Shown here one piece after another: positions 5,048 through 6,105 of a stretch of 6,105 nucleotides of DNA; positions within the stretch are counted from its first letter, which is position 1; the number at the start of each line of letters is the position of its first letter. Both the position numbers and the translations under genes were made by a program. Source of the stretch: an archaeon (lineage in GTDB: Archaea > Hydrothermarchaeota > Hydrothermarchaeia > JALTZZ01 > JALUTC01); assembly GCA_027051265.1 (NCBI GenBank), contig JALTZH010000030.1, positions 1 through 6,105 of the forward strand, given 5' to 3'. The notes below the pieces were generated by a model. The model was not told where the DNA came from. It ran no database searches and saw only the letters and a list, made by a program, of their open reading frames with translations.

Positions 5048-6105
5048 TTATAAGCTTATAATTTTTATATTATTTGTAAAATACTTCAATAAGTATTTAT
5101 AAAAATCTGGAAATGATTTCTCTACACATTCGGATTGATGGATAATGCTCTTTCCTTTAGATGCTAATGCTAATATTGTTATTGCCATTGCCAACCTATG
5201 ATCGTTATGACAATAAAATATCGACCCCTTTGTTTCTTTAGCGCCATAAATTTTTAACCCATCTTCCATTTCCTCTATTTTAACACCAAATTTTTTAAAT
5301 TCAATATAACATGTTTTTAATCGATCGCTTTCCTTGTATCTTGCGTGTTTAACATTTTTTATAACCGTAACCCCTCTCGCTCTACATGCCAGTGCTACTA
5401 CCGTTGGAAGTAAATCTGGAGAATCCTTTAAATCCAATTCAATTCCTTCTAAACTGTTACCTTCCACACAGATTTCATCTCTTTTAACAAATATTTTACA
5501 TCCCATTTCTTTAAGAATATTCAGTATTTTTTTGTCTGCTTGTTTTGAGTTAGGATTCAAGTTTCTTATCCTTACTTTTGTTTTTAATAAAGGTGCTAGT
5601 GCTAATAGATAAGAACTCGATGAAAAATCACCTTCAATTTTAAATGTATTAGATGAGTATATACCTTCCTGAACTTCAAAGATTTTATAATCGTTGTTAA
5701 TTACATCGACACCGAATTTTTTCATCGTATCAATAGTTATATCAATATATGGTTTTGATACAAGATCACCGAGAATTTTCAATCTTAAACCATTTTTTAA
5801 ATACGGTGCTATAATTAACAACGATGAAATGAACTGTGAACTTATATCACCTCTTATAGAGATTTCACCGCCTTTTGCTTTACCTCTAAGTTTTATCGGT
5901 GGATAACCATTTCGAGTTTTTATATTTACACCTAGAGATTTTAAGGCGCTTGCCAATTCTCCAACTGGTCTATTTATCAGAGATTTATATCCCGTGATTA
6001 TAATCTCATCCGTAGCTAAAGATGCAAGACCTGTTATCAATCTCAATGTCGTTCCTGAGTTTCTACAGTTTAATCTTAAGCTTAATGGTTTCAGATAACC
6101 TTTAG
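5048..6105 (-). CDS. aroA: 3-phosphoshikimate 1-carboxyvinyltransferase (EPSP synthase), 5' end outside window
   Basis: Catalyses transfer of enolpyruvyl from PEP to shikimate 3-phosphate, the sixth step of the shikimate pathway to aromatic amino acids. Counting from the TTG at 6046, visible motifs are RGDISSQF (Ser69, Ser70, Gln71; shikimate-3-phosphate binding), GDFSSSSYLLA (139-149), DLKDSPD with the catalytic Asp208, RYKESDR with Lys238/Glu239/Arg242, HNDHR with Arg284 (PEP binding), and EKSFPDF with Lys310. The frame stays open upstream to the window edge, and codons at 6047-6070 read NCRNSGTT, the family's N-terminal PEP-loop motif. The TTG at 6046 is therefore internal and the gene continues beyond 6105. 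About 351 of an expected 420-430 residues are present and nothing looks damaged. It converges on the tRNA gene with 56 bp between them. Confidence 0.95.
   Translation of the reverse strand, partial: KGYLKPLSLRLNCRNSGTTLRLITGLASLATDEIIITGYKSLINRPVGELASALKSLGVNIKTRNGYPPIKLRGKAKGGEISIRGDISSQFISSLLIIAPYLKNGLRLKILGDLVSKPYIDITIDTMKKFGVDVINNDYKIFEVQEGIYSSNTFKIEGDFSSSSYLLALAPLLKTKVRIRNLNPNSKQADKKILNILKEMGCKIFVKRDEICVEGNSLEGIELDLKDSPDLLPTVVALACRARGVTVIKNVKHARYKESDRLKTCYIEFKKFGVKIEEMEDGLKIYGAKETKGSIFYCHNDHRLAMAITILALASKGKSIIHQSECVEKSFPDFYKYLLKYFTNNIKIISL

Overview
The window looks like AT-rich archaeal chromosome, most likely from a thermophilic euryarchaeon. The evidence is a set of archaeal or eukaryote-type genes (ribosomal protein L21e, RNA polymerase subunit F/Rpb4, DUF655, a Ser/His-type signal peptidase, an RNA-ligase-partner PIN protein), TATA-like elements, start sites with GGTGA-type Shine-Dalgarno motifs beside short-leader starts, and a tRNA with GC-rich stems and no encoded CCA. 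No species can be named from the sequence.

Layout. The left part (1-1666, + strand) holds the C-terminal end of a tungsten aldehyde:ferredoxin oxidoreductase-family enzyme that is cut by the window edge, an archaeal type I signal peptidase, and a PIN-domain 'RNA ligase partner' protein whose start overlaps the signal peptidase stop by 4 bp. The middle (1667-2857) is gene-poor: one small coiled-coil gene built partly on a 21-bp tandem repeat, flanked by about 350 and 370 bp of non-coding DNA with dispersed and inverted repeats. The right part (2858-4794, - strand) is a compact operon read leftward: L21e, rpoF, DUF655, then an unrecognised protein with two tandem four-cysteine modules and a possible thioredoxin-like C-terminal domain. 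Beyond it lie an elongator tRNA-Met on the + strand (4918-4991) and, convergent with it, the 3' part of aroA (EPSP synthase), which is cut by the right edge.

How the genes fit together. L21e, RpoF and DUF655 form the well-known archaeal translation/transcription cluster, in which the 16S rRNA dimethyltransferase gene ksgA often follows DUF655; here the cysteine-module protein takes that place. Signal peptidase and the PIN protein are translationally coupled but have no obvious shared pathway. The aldehyde oxidoreductase and aroA are unrelated metabolic genes at the two edges.

The points most worth a second look are: (1) a short T-rich motif, cgcttataactttt..., that recurs downstream of three separate genes, each time in the direction of the gene before it, which fits a shared transcription-termination or RNA 3'-end signal at least as well as a mobile-element end; (2) the cysteine-module protein, whose two modules have identical Cys spacing (C-x7-C-x6-C-x21-C); and (3) the coiled-coil gene and the repeat-rich non-coding DNA around it, which look like an accessory insertion between two conserved blocks.
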